Shown piece by piece: positions 42,886-55,000 of a stretch of 64,000 bases of DNA (its first letter is position 1; every line of letters begins with the position of its first letter). The translations under genes were made by a program, and so were the position numbers. Location: positions 14,238,201-14,302,200 of the forward strand of contig OW203732.1 of NCBI GenBank assembly GCA_934045075.1, read 5' to 3'. The notes below the pieces were generated by a model. The model ran no database searches and was not told where the DNA came from. It saw only the letters and a list, made by a program, of their open reading frames with translations. This DNA is from Yponomeuta sedellus. Taxonomy: Eukaryota > Arthropoda > Insecta > Lepidoptera > Yponomeutidae.

Positions 42886-43536
42886 ATGATGGTGCTATTA
42901 GTTACTGCAACTATTGCTCTATTTGCAGTTCCAGTGGTTTTATTATTCCGAATTTTGTATGTGATCTACTTCTTGTTTACAAATGACTGCAAAAAATTGC
43001 AAACAGTTTCTTCGCGAACAATTTTTTGTGTTGGTTCTGGTGGCCACACAACTGAATTGCTAAGATTGATGAAAAGTTTGGACTTCAAGAAATATCAGCC
43101 TCGACTCTACATTGCTGCTGAGAACGACGTCAGCAGCGAAGTGAAAATACATACACTTGAAAAGGATCTTGGAGGAAAAAGTTATAGCTTAAGCAGGATA
43201 CCTAGGAGTAGAAATGTAAATCAGTCTTACTTTTCCTCTGTATTAACTACTTTGAATGCTATTTTTTATACTATTCCACTGGTCTATAATTTTAAGCCTC
43301 ATATAATACTATGTAATGGCCCAGGCACATGCGTCCCTATTTGTATGGTTGCCTTTTTATTACGGTGCTGTTTTTTGTTGGATTGTAGAATAATTTTTGT
43401 TGAGAGTATTTGCAGAGTTCGGACTCTCTCTTTGACTGGGAAAATTCTTCAATTCTTTGCGGATGTTGTTGTAGTCCAGTGGCCACAACTAAGAGATGTT
43501 TGTTGGAGAGCTAAGTATTTTGGAAGATTGACATAA
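42886..43536 (+). CDS. ALG14: ALG14, UDP-GlcNAc transferase anchor subunit
   Basis: ER membrane protein that recruits the catalytic ALG13 and together adds the second GlcNAc to dolichol-PP-GlcNAc in N-glycan precursor synthesis. One exon, 216 residues, a normal family length. Residues 1-30 form the N-terminal membrane helix (MMVLLVTATIALFAVPVVLL). The family signature GSGGHTTELLRLM follows at about 47-60, then YIAAENDVS, IPRSRNVNQSY, the NGPGTCVPICMVAF segment near 145, and IIFVESICRV, QWP and YFGRLT at the end. The first of two ATGs is used; either is possible. A polyadenylation signal is at 43591. Divergent from PGAP1. Confidence 0.96.
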   Translation: MMVLLVTATIALFAVPVVLLFRILYVIYFLFTNDCKKLQTVSSRTIFCVGSGGHTTELLRLMKSLDFKKYQPRLYIAAENDVSSEVKIHTLEKDLGGKSYSLSRIPRSRNVNQSYFSSVLTTLNAIFYTIPLVYNFKPHIILCNGPGTCVPICMVAFLLRCCFLLDCRIIFVESICRVRTLSLTGKILQFFADVVVVQWPQLRDVCWRAKYFGRLT

Positions 43537-43590
43537 TGGGTTCGTTAGTGAAACTAATACAGGTTGTCAATCTCAAAACTCAATCTTTTA

Positions 43591-43596
43591 AATAAA
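43591..43596 (+). terminator. ALG14 polyadenylation signal AATAAA
   Basis: Canonical hexamer 54 bases after the stop codon. Confidence 0.7.
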
Positions 43597-43639
43597 ACAT
43601 AAAAGTAATGAAAATGTATTTAATAACACCAGGAGATCA

Positions 43640-46446
43640 GTACAAAACAGTTTCACTGCATGATCTTATTGATGTACTGAATTCAAAAGATAAATGTTAT
43701 TAATATTGAGAGACTAAACAAAGATAATGAAGAAATCCAAGCAACAGAAAACAGAATCAGTTTATTCCCCTTTTCACTAAGATGTAAAGAAGCCAATGAA
43801 ATTGCCAAATTACAAAAAGCAATAGTGTTTATTTTATTGTTTGCTGATAGTAATTCACCGATTATTGTAAGAAAAAATAACCCTTACAGTCAATTTCATG
43901 GCATTGGCAATATATGAAGAATGGTTTACACGCAGGAAAAACTTGAATGAAGTATGTACATTTCTATTTTAAACAGTTAAACAATGCAACGGTGAAGTAT
44001 TCCATGTACCCTGTAAAGTGTACTTTACAATAAATAACAACAAATGTAGCCAATAAACGTCCCACTGCAGGGCATAAGCCTTCTCTCAGAGAGAGAGAGT
44101 ATGGGCTTAATTATCACGCGTGCCCATCGCGGATTGGCCATTTTAAGTGCTGACATATACCTCAGACACTCGGTTTTTTTACAACGTTTTCCTGCACCGT
44201 TAGCTAGTAGTATCGCTACCTAACTTCACAAATGTTCTAACTTAGAAAACAATGCCCGCAATGTGAATCGAACCTGTGTCTCTCGCTTCCGAGTTCATTG
44301 CTATACCGACTGGCTTACCACTGTTCTATCACTTGGATCACTGAATGTCTATGCTTCTATGGCTCGGATCTTTATTTTAAGTTCGATACAATTATTGTTT
44401 TATATTTGAAACATTAAACAGTCTGTTCAATTGAAATGTTTCAGTAAGTACTTTCAGTCAAAGCTTGGCGTAAAAATTATTCGTGACAAGATTTGACAGG
44501 ATTAACGAGACAAATTTCTCTTCAGGGGCATGTTATGTAAATAATTTGTTCTTACTTTATCGAAGTTTTAACAGATGCGTAACAGCTTATTAAAATAATG
44601 TTTTATATTATTTACAAAAACAAAGGACGCAAGCAATTATTTAAACCATAAGTTTTTAAAACGTGTGCCTAAATGATTATCAAATCTTAGTCTAGACTTT
44701 TTGTGCGTCTAAATGGTTTCTCTTTCTACTTTTAACATTTACAAGTACACCAAAAAATTAAAAACACATTAAAATAGTGAAGGTACATTCCAGTCTTTTG
44801 AGGGTTGTTTTTCCCAAATGCATAAGTTATGTTTCTAGTATACTTGGATTAGTTGATTGAATCTGTAATCTTTTATTCTCAAAAATATTCTTCATTTCAA
44901 TTATTGATGTAATGACAACTATCCGATGTCGTCAGATTCTGCTGCAAAATTTCATTCATCTAAATATACAATGGGCAAAAAATTGATATCCACAATTTTC
45001 CACTTCTAGGCGGGCCATATTTTCACACTAAAATGTGTAGCTCCAACTGTGTGCCTGGCTTGTGGTTGGTAGCATTTTAGAGCCTTGCATTAAAGCCTTG
45101 AAGCCGACGACTAGTTATATAGTGGGATCGATCGCTTTGCAATCGAAAATACTGCAATGTTTCTCAGCCTTTCTTAATGCTGGCTCTCTTTACTGCCTAA
45201 CTGTACTCGCTTTTTTTGAGGTAACAAATCATAAATGTTCGGTGTCATTACAAATTAAAATACGCATCAAAAACCAAAATGACTGGTATACCTACGTGAA
45301 AAATTATCAAACTAAAAAAAATATATAATTGTGAAATTGAAGTAAGGTGAAATCCACATTTTTCTTCTCTTTTATTGGTTTAACTTTGCTTTTAAAACAA
45401 TATAAGCTGGTGCAATGCGCGAATTTGTACGCCATAGCAGCCTTACTAGCCAAGCTGTGAAGCCATGTATATAGTCCATGTAAGGACAAAATAAGGAGCA
45501 ATATACTATTTCAGCAATATTGCTGGGATATACATTTTCCAGCCATATCTGTATTATAATGTTTTTTGTATTTTCGGGACATAGTCTGCAATGTTGGAGC
45601 CACATATTTCATTAAGTGTAGCCCGTCTAGGAGACCCAGAACGGTGACATTTGACATAAAATCAATTTCCTTACACGTTTTTCTGACAGCTTATATATCA
45701 GAGGTTTGGTATTATACACATGATAGCACATGGATGCTTATACTATAAATATAATTTCAATCTAGGCACAGCCCAAAGTATCAAATGCAAAAAAAGCATG
45801 TAATAAAAATTTTCTTACTGAACATAAATTTTACATTTAAAAATTCTCTATAGAGATAAATACATCAACATATTATTAACCAATTTATAAAAAAATCCTT
45901 TAAGATTTATCCACAAGCTTGACGATTCTACTTTGACATAGGCAATCTTGATCTTGAAAGCACTTGTCTACACATTATAATTTTGTTGTACCTACCCTGC
46001 AGTTATTTTTTCGTTTATATATAAATAACATTTCAACATGGCAGGTAATTGATCGCATGTTCTGAGAAAACACGCATTTTGCGTTGAAGTGAGATTAAGG
46101 CCATTTTTTCTGTCACGAACTCTCAAATTGCTGCATAAAATTAAGAATATTAATGTTACATACTTACATAAATTTAGTTGCTAGTCAGTTTGTTTTACCC
46201 TTTATGGAAAAATACAAAACTATTATAAGTATACCCCTTCCCACTGGAAATAATATTGCTAGCTAATACGTTATAGGCACATCTGAGAATACTATGCATA
46301 AGAAAGTTCTATTTTATATATGTTTAGGTATAATACCGTATTGTAAAGATTATAAGTACAAAAAGGAAGTTTTAAGTTTTACTTAGACAACTAGATAATA
46401 AACAAATTTTTATAACTGCATGCTTGCAGTAAATAAAGATAAAGAT
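43640..46446. other. ALG14 to two-TM gene intergenic region
   Basis: AT-rich. Contains a SINE-E copy at 44045-44335. The remaining short frames (45062-45328, 45372-45605 and others) show no family resemblance. Part probably belongs to the 3' UTR of the minus-strand gene ending at 46447. Confidence 0.5.
44045..44335 (-). repeat. SINE-E copy
   Basis: aataaacgtcccactgcagg, ggattggccattttaagtgc and gcaatgtgaatcgaacctgt, with a tRNA-like B box on minus. Same family as 30085-30335. Confidence 0.65.
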
Positions 46447-48115
46447 TCAGGGCTTCCTATTATCCACACGAGAGGCAGTGTGATCACTTGTTTCTTGTTT
46501 ATTACTGTCATTATTAGTCCTAGTATCCAAGTGAAGTTTCTCATCATCAATGAGATGCATAGCCTCTTCGTATGTGGGTGGTGGAGGTTCAGAGCTGGAT
46601 GGTTGAGGTTTGCTTGCAGTAGCAGGCGCTATTAAGGCATCGTACGAAGGGGGCAACGTGGCACTAGAGGCAGTACGTGGCACTTGAGCACTGTATGCTT
46701 GTTCGGCTTGGACTGCAGCCATGTCCTAAAAAGGAAAGAGAATATAAGCATTCCATTGTTTTTTAATCAGATCAGTGTAGTTGTAACTTTGTATAAGCTT
46801 TTATTTTTTTTATAATCTGCTCCCTAACAGGACTACCTAAATAAAGAATAACGGCACCCACAACACAGGCTGATCCTTAGCTGGCTGATGCCCTCAGACA
46901 AATTTACCTCCTTTATCTTTCAATACGTAAATAATTTTTAGTGTTACTATTTAACAAACATAGATAAATGACAACAAGTATGTACTACATCATTATAGTT
47001 TTTTAGATGGTTCATGATTTGATTTATTATTACCTTACATTTTAATGATTTGTAACGTAAAAAACTGGCTAAGTGGTTTTCGGCCTTGCGCACTTTGCGG
47101 TTTGTACAATGTTGACACACATTTTATTTACATATTTTCACAAAAGAAGAAAACATTACACTTGACTATGATCACAACAAGTTTGACCCTTATTTAAATA
47201 CCTCTGAAACCGATTTGAATATTAAAGACTGTCATTAACCCAGTCATCTTATTCACTGGTAATATAAATCTCCGACAGTTGACGTTTATAGACTAAAATG
47301 CCATGAAAATTTTGTTTTTTGAGCAGATTTTAATAACAAATTGAAGGAATCCCTTCACGTTTTACATTTTGCACACATGTCTAGTGGGCACGCGTGGTAA
47401 TTTAACTCATACTACTTCTCCAAGCTTCATCAATTTCTATCGAAATCACGACGGAATTTGACAGATAGGCGATTGGAATCGTTCTGGATTTGGTGCGCGT
47501 AAGAAAGCGTAATGAGATGAAGTAGGAAAGACATACCTAGTAGACTGCTTTATTGTTACTATATCACAATTAGCGGTACTTAATTTTTTTCTTTTTATTG
47601 ATTGAGCACACGCCATAACTACACATGGTATATTCTATCACATAAATCCCAACTTCACCCACCAACCAGCAATTTGAAGGTAAAACCGACGTGCATGATA
47701 GTAGGGCCCAGTTGGCACCTTCAGGTATAGCACCTTAAAAACAAGTTATGAAAATACCAGATGGTAGATAAATACTTACCCGTATTATGGCACGCTGGTG
47801 AAGTAGCATTTGGATTACACTTTTCCTTCGTAAGTACAACATACTTTTCACTGCAACCATCATTCCGGAGCAAATAAAAATTGGTCCCACGAGCCACATG
47901 TGCCCCAAATTGCTTAGTATATACCCATCGGCATCCCCCAAGGCAAGGACAGTGATCACAGTTCCAACGGAGAACAAAACCATGGAGAGTACGAAATAAG
48001 AGTAACTTGTGCAGTCACAACGCCCAAATCTTTGGTCTTCATCATAATCTATTTCGCGTTGCCGTAGCCTGTGCAAACGTTGTCGGATGAACGGGCTATC
48101 GAAAACGGTAGCCAT
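46447..48115 (-). CDS. Two-TM protein with PPxY motifs, two exons
   Basis: I do not recognise the family with certainty. Exon 1 is 47780-48115 (ATG at 48115, donor CGG|GTAAGT). Exon 2 is 46447-46725 (acceptor TTTTTAG). Both meet in phase 0, giving 204 residues. The N-terminus is Arg-rich (RQRLHRLRQREIDYDEDQ). Two membrane helices follow at about residues 40-60 (YFVLSMVLFSVGTVITVLAL) and 72-94 (HMWLVGPIFICSGMMVAVKS). The C-terminal tail is Ala/Pro/Ser-rich with PPSYDAL and PPPTYEEAM. PPxY motifs bind WW domains of Nedd4-type ubiquitin ligases, so an adaptor or regulated membrane protein is a reasonable inference. The second short exon starting with its own Met could mislead gene predictors. 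Divergent from the TMEM130-like gene. Confidence 0.87.
46726..47779 (-). other. Intron of the two-TM gene
   Basis: 1.05 kb AT-rich GT-AG intron. No repeat family I could assign and no internal gene. Confidence 0.7.
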
Positions 48116-49099
48116 TTTAATAATCCGTGAATATTTTATTCTAACCTAGTATTCTCACAAACACTTTTTACTTAACATATTATAGCTATTACTATCTTTT
48201 ATTAGTTTAAATTGAAAATGAAAGCGTTATCGCTATGCAAACACAAAACAGAAAAAAACAACTCGTGTTGTTACGTCTTGGATTGACTTTCAATAAGTGA
48301 ATGGTTTCTTCCAAATTCCGTTCAATCTCTTTTGTGACAAGTGTCTATCTCTGTCTTATTTTAGTAAATGCAATAGCGCTATTCTGCTGTCATGTTTTTT
48401 TCATTTCGTCATGTGTGATTTTAAATTCATTCACCGGTCATCAATCATCTTCTACTTGTCCCCACACTATACAGCGAGCAAGTACCAATTTATTAATTTA
48501 GTCTGTGACTCGACTCTATACTGCCTTCTGTGACCGACCGCCTCCTATAGTGGGGTTAGGGCACGGTTAGGGTTATATGTAGTCTTTGGCCTCCTCCTAC
48601 ACACTGCCGGTAAATACAAGACGCTTGGTGGGTTAAGTTGGTAATAAATAATACATATTTTGTATGTATAAAGTAGGTATAGTATAAATATTTTGGAAGA
48701 CTGAAGTCCCCTCGTCCGGAAAGACCTCTCTTGCAGTCTGTGGTCAACCAAGTTTCGCTTTCGCTAGTTTTAAAACGCAATTGAATGAATGAAATTGTGA
48801 AATACACAAAAACAAAAAACGCATGAATTGACAACACTTGACATGCAAATGACAACTTGGCCGTTTTTCATGATTTTCATTGTACAAAAAAGTACCTAAT
48901 TTCTCTTCTTTCTCCTTTCTCGTTGAAGCAATTTTGATTTGTGTTCGCAATAGAAAAAAACCGTCGAAAGCTTGTGAATTCCTATCATTCCCAGAGCGTG
49001 TGACGTGAGATCCATTGACTTACGGAAAGCAAAGCATGCAAGTGAATCAATGATTGGAAGTGTTTACAATTTCTGAAACAACTTTTGTGTTGCGAAGTG
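48116..49099. promoter_or_regulatory. Divergent promoter region, two-TM/TMEM130-like
   Basis: 984 bases between opposite-strand start codons. Holds short frames without family resemblance (48301-48501, 48556-48855). No clear TATA placement. Confidence 0.45.
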
Positions 49100-52000
49100 A
49101 TGGCTTGGATACTAGGAACATTGTGTTTCACGTTCTTTTTTGGGAATAGTAAGTGGACATTTTTATATCCTACGCCAAACTTGCTTTACACTTTGTATTG
49201 ATGCCATAGTCATTTTTAATTGCGCACGTAGGTAGTCACGCCTCCCGTTATTGCTGGTTCACAATACATGCGAGTGCATTGGGAGTAGTGGCGGTGTTAA
49301 CCATCAGGGTTGGCTATAGGGACTGTCTTGTAGACTTTGATGATTATATAAGCATTGAGGGTGTCTCGAGGGTTAAAATCTGGCATTGATTGATCTATCG
49401 GTAATCGGTATGTGTACAGGTAGGTATAGGTGTCCCACTTATGTTTACTTGGTTACTATGCAGCAAACGTCAGAAGTGGAAATCTGTGGTTGAGGTTCTG
49501 TGCTTCCCTAAGAGTTATTAAAGGGCGAAAGAAGAAGTTGTGGCATATAGGGATGCCAAATTGAAATCTGGAAGTACTACCACAAACACAGTTACTATAT
49601 GTTAATCAAAAGGAAATTTCGTGGTGAAGAGATGAAGAAAAGGGTGATGTCTCGTATTTGCCCCCGGCCCAGGAAATGAATATGATTATTTACACAAAAT
49701 CATAACCTATAACAAACATTTTAGTAACCTGTGAGTATGAGTAGTATGAGTGAATGTGATTGTACGGGAAATCCCTCGCACAGAGCACTCTTAAGTGTGG
49801 AGTTTTAAATAAAACAAATTTATTCCAGCAGCATGTACATTCTAGACAGCAGCATGTAGGTTCTAATTACCATTCTTGAGATTTTATGATAATCACTTTT
49901 TGCATATTCCAAAACGATGGTCTGTCAAGATCGTGGCAAGTGGCAGATCCTGGTCTCTGCCTACCCCTCTGGGATACAGGAGTGAGTTTATGTTATGTTT
50001 TATAGTCTACAAAATAACAACAAAATTGTCATAATTGCAGGTGTGCTAGCCCTAGACATTACATTAAAGAACAATGGGCCTGCAGTGCTTGGATCCAATG
50101 TAACATTTGAAGCTACGGTACTTGGATACAATGGGGAGAATTTGAAATTTTCTTATTGGGACGATGCACAGCCTCAACATCGTGCAGAGGTAAGTGTTTC
50201 ATTGCTATTATTCAGGGCAGTGAGCCATGCCAAAAAATTTTGTACTTACTGCAATAAATAAATTAAAAAAACACACACCTAGAGATACACACTCACTTAA
50301 ACACATTCTCTCACAGTATCCACTGGCCGCATCCCATAGACCAAGTGTTAGTGTGGAAATGATATGAAAATTTGTACAATTCGCACAGTGCTGAATTGAA
50401 TTATTACAACTTACTCAACTGAATAAGCTTGATATTTTTTGTTTCCTCATATGTTTCTGTGAAAAGAAATTCACTATTGTGTCCAACTTCAACATTTCTT
50501 GTACTGTTGTATAACTTTTTGCTCTCTCGGAACCCAAACAGAAAACCCGAAAACGGAACCCCTTATAGGCTCACTATTTGTCCATTGTAGACTTTTAGTC
50601 CGGATTTACTTACGGGTGTTGTTATATCGGAAAAGTCCGACCAGGTTTCGCTCCGATTCGCAGAGCTTAATCATGGTGAGCAGAGACGGAGCTCGCGTCG
50701 TCCCTCTTACGAAAGTTTTAGTTCAAAAATATTTGTCCATTTGTCTGTTTTTTGTCAAAAAATGTTCTTGAAGAATATCCTCACATAAAATTTAGAATTG
50801 GTTATTGCACCATTAGTTCAAGTGAGAGAAGGGAAAACTAATATAGATTTAAAGGTTCTAATCAGATTATTTACTAGCTCAACTATTAAATTATTTTTGT
50901 TATTGTTAACTTATAATTGTATAACTTTTGGCCTCTCTATTACATAATATTGACAGCTTTTTAGTAAAAGCGAGAGACAAATAGTTGGTCTCTTTTTTAA
51001 TTAAGGTAGGAGCTTCCACAACTGCAGTCAATCTCGTAATCTCCTGCAGACTGTTAGGGTATGATATCCTTAAGCATTCTTAGCTGGCTAGATACCTTAG
51101 AGTACGGAAGATATACAGTCATGGAGTATTTACCTAGTACTGATCCAATTTAAAAGTACCCACAATAATTGACTGTACTCGCCACTTCAGTCTACCCGAG
51201 ACCACGGCTACTGTAACGCTGCCGAAACGTCGGTAAATGAGGTAATTACGTTTTACCTTATAAATAATCGCGATTAGACCCGTTTCATATAACTATGTAT
51301 GAGTATCGCGAATCACTAAGAAATACTATTAAAAGTGTTATATTCAATAAGTACACAGAATTTACTGTAAACTTTTACAATTCATCCTATGTGGCGTTGT
51401 CTTTCTATGGGTGAAACAGAAGTTGAAATTAATACAAATATTGCCAATACTGCCACGTAAACATGTAAAATTAAAGTGTCAAGTCAACAGGATCATAAGA
51501 TAAGGGCATTTAAAATGTCAAATATTTAGAAACTTGCAAACTTAATGTTTAGGGTTCTGTAATTAACAGGGAACTCTTATAAATTCGCCGTGTCCACACG
51601 TGTGTCTGTCCGCGGCTTACCACAGAGACGACAAGTAGCAGAACGCTGATAATTGGCATAGATATACATATCAACCACGCTAGCAAATGGTGTGTTTTAA
51701 ATCATAAAAAAAAACTATTTTTCACTAGAGCTAAATTACAGATGATTTTTTTTCTCGCAAAAAGCATAGTGTGGGATATTGCTGAAACAGAAAAAAAACC
51801 TTGGCGGTATTGAATTTTTAAACGAATTTAATAATTAATTTATGAGTAAAAGTAAACTATCGTGGCTAGAAATTGCTTCTAAAAATAAAACCGCCAATTG
51901 TACTATGTTTTTACATAATTTCTGTTTTAAAAGCCCTATTTAGAGGCTAAAAATTCCACCCATGCCGGGATTCCAACCCGCGACTTTGGCTATCCGTGCC

Positions 52001-55000
52001 AGCGCTCTACCAATTGAGCCAATGGGCGACTCACGGCATCAGTAAAATTTTGAACCTCTTTACAATATTCTCTGTATTACGTACAGGCAGCGACATCTGG
52101 CTGAAACAATTTGCATCACTTGCAGCCCCGAGTACCCACTTTGCAGTTAGGTTTTTTACATCTCTGTTACATTTCTGTTACTGTAATTTCTGTTTACAAT
52201 AAAGAATATTCTATTTATCTTATCATAGTTGTAATTGTTTTTTTCTGGTTGTGCAATAAAGTGTTCGCTATCTATCCATCTGAGCAGGTTAGTTAGGTAA
52301 GTTTACAAGTTTACAAGTAATAGGCTACCATTTAGCCGTTGGTGCCGGCTGTCATGTAATGGCAGTCGTTAAGCCATGTCAGAGGCCTTATGGGCGGCTT
52401 TATAACTTCTGACAGTAATGGTTAATAACGAACGAACAAAGGCTACCATTTTATAAAAGGAAAACTTCGTTTGAAATTTGTGACAATGATTGAAAATTAC
52501 TTTTAAGAAGTTGTTAGTTCTTAAAGGAGGTAAAATATCTCCTGCGGAACCCTGCGCGTGGCACGAAAATCACTTGGCCGATTCTTATTTCATACAACAG
52601 CAAATAAACAGTTTGCTAATGTTTTCCTTCACTTTTTGCTGAAAGACCTTGCTTCTTGCCAAATATCACACTTCGAGGTCAACGAGAAAACCCTATAGCG
52701 ATAGGCTTTTGTACAAAAACATATAGGATACTCATGATTCTTGATTCTGGGTCAACGGCAAGTAACTTATAGCTTCTTGCACCAAAACAGTCTTTAAACT
52801 GTTATAAACTTTGCAGTGATAGTACGGCAAAGTTAGTGAAAGTACTTAGGCATTTACACAAAAAAAAATGGGTCTAAAACTAAATGAAACACGACATAAA
52901 TTGTATCATAATTTAATAATAATAATTTCTAATTGACTTGCCTATTTTTTCCTTGTCCAACCTTCTATTGTATTGTACTCGGTCACCTAAGGGAGTAAAA
53001 TGGGAGTCAGACTTGTACATCTGCTCCAGAGAGCTCCAGAGAGAGTTCTGGGTTGTCTGTAGAGTTAGGGTTGCATTGTTATTATTGCATCCCTTTCTGC
53101 GCTTTAGTCAATGAATAAACATCTTCAATCAATCAAGCGACCTTCCTTTAGCTTCTCCTCAACTGGGGCTGGTCATTTTGGGCTTTATCCAGGCGAGTCA
53201 CTCCTCCACGAGTAAAGTGGTTCTTCATGTGATTTTCTGGTGGTTCAGAACTCTGCCCCATATGCCAAAAGACGTCCAAAAACGGTTTCAAAGAATTTTT
53301 AAGTAACAGAGATTTCCTGATAGCGTTCGCCACTTGGCCAGGCAGTATTTATGCGATGGTTCATGTCTTGGTCAACATCGTAAGACATACATTATCACAG
53401 AACAATAACATCTACTTACTAATTTACATACAACAAATAACCCGAATGTGTATAGACATATTTTACGTATAATTTAGTATTTCTTTATGTTTATGAAGCG
53501 AAAGGGATCTGTTAGGATCGTAGCGAGTGGCAGACCCTAGTCTCGGCCTACCCCTCCGTGATGCAGGCATGAGTTTATGTATGTAGTATTTCATAATTGT
53601 ACCTACGTAAATATTAATCGCTAATGTGTGTGTGTAGCCTGTGTGTGAGAAGGAAAGAGGTGCTATCACATTTCTCCTGAAAAATAGAAGCCGCTATTTC
53701 TAGTGTAGTTCTATTATGTTAATGCGAGAATTCCATGCACACCGTATAGCCGATCAACCCAATGATTAACAAGTGGGAAGACTCGGCTGCGTAATGTACA
53801 TAGAATAAACTATAGTTCGTAGTGCATTATAGCAATTCTACGTACATTGCGTAGAAGTTTACTTTTTAATCTATGGGTTAATCGACTTTGCAATGTAACC
53901 ATGAACCCTTGATTTGTTGTTTTGTGAAACAGATCCGGTAATGATTGGATGTTTTAATAATAAATCAGCTTTTATCTTTAATCCAATTTAGGCCCTGGTT
54001 CTAACTAACTACATACTTTCCAGTTTATCCTGTCGTCCAATACGTCAACGTGGACGGTGGAGTATCCACGGGACCTCTATGAGGCAAGGAACTACCTGGT
54101 CCATGTGAATCTGTTGAAGACGTTTCTCTTTACCGATATCTGGGTCATCGTTGCCAGTTCCAATACCACGTTCGAGCTGACAGGTAAGATATTAAACAAA
54201 ATCTATGTCAAAAACCTATTTAGAGGCTAAAAATTTCACCCATGCCGGGATTCGAACCCGCAACCTCTGGCTATCCGTGCCAGAGATTGCGGGTTCGAAT
54301 CCCGGCATGGGTGAAATTTTTAGCCTCTAAAAAGGTTTTTAAAATTTGTTCCTTAGCACGGGTTAGTGCATTAAAAATAAAAATAGTAAAATCTATGTCA
54401 TTTTAGAGGGTCGCTTTAACTCTTTACCAGGCAGTAGTATAATAGTTGCCACCAAATTGAACCTTGATGATATCAACTATTTTTTATGTCCCCACTGGCA
54501 CCGGCACGGGTCTCTTCCTGCATCGCAGGAAGATTAGGCCATACTCCACCACGGGGGCTAAGTAAATACTAGCTCTGCCCGTTTAAGGGTTAAGTATCGC
54601 ATTTCCGCGGAAGAGACAGTAGGTAATTTATGAAACGTAATATTCCATGTATGATCTAACCAATGGGATTCTCGGGACGTCTCGGTGTCCCGTTTTTCGT
54701 CTTCAGAAAATCCCCCTCTCACATGGGCCAAACGTGTAAAGGGGGCTAGGGGGGAACCAACTCATTCAGCTGTGACCTGTTAGGTCATTTGTAAACTTTT
54801 TAGTTTGTTACAGTAAGAAGGTTTAGGTCACTAATTTAGTTAGGAAAAGATAGTTTTAAATATTTACAATTTTTAATTAGGTTTTTACAATTTTAATTAG
54901 CTTTAGTTTTAATACACTTTAGTTTTTAGTCTTAATACTAACACTATGATAGCTTTAATAGTCTTTAGCTCTGCTCAGGGTCGTAGTTCGTATTAATGGA

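Noticed and set aside
51170..51300. Motif cgctgccgaaacgtcggtaa, suspected to mark a specific retroelement class
   Set aside because: Only a short stretch without an adjacent coding frame; class cannot be supported.
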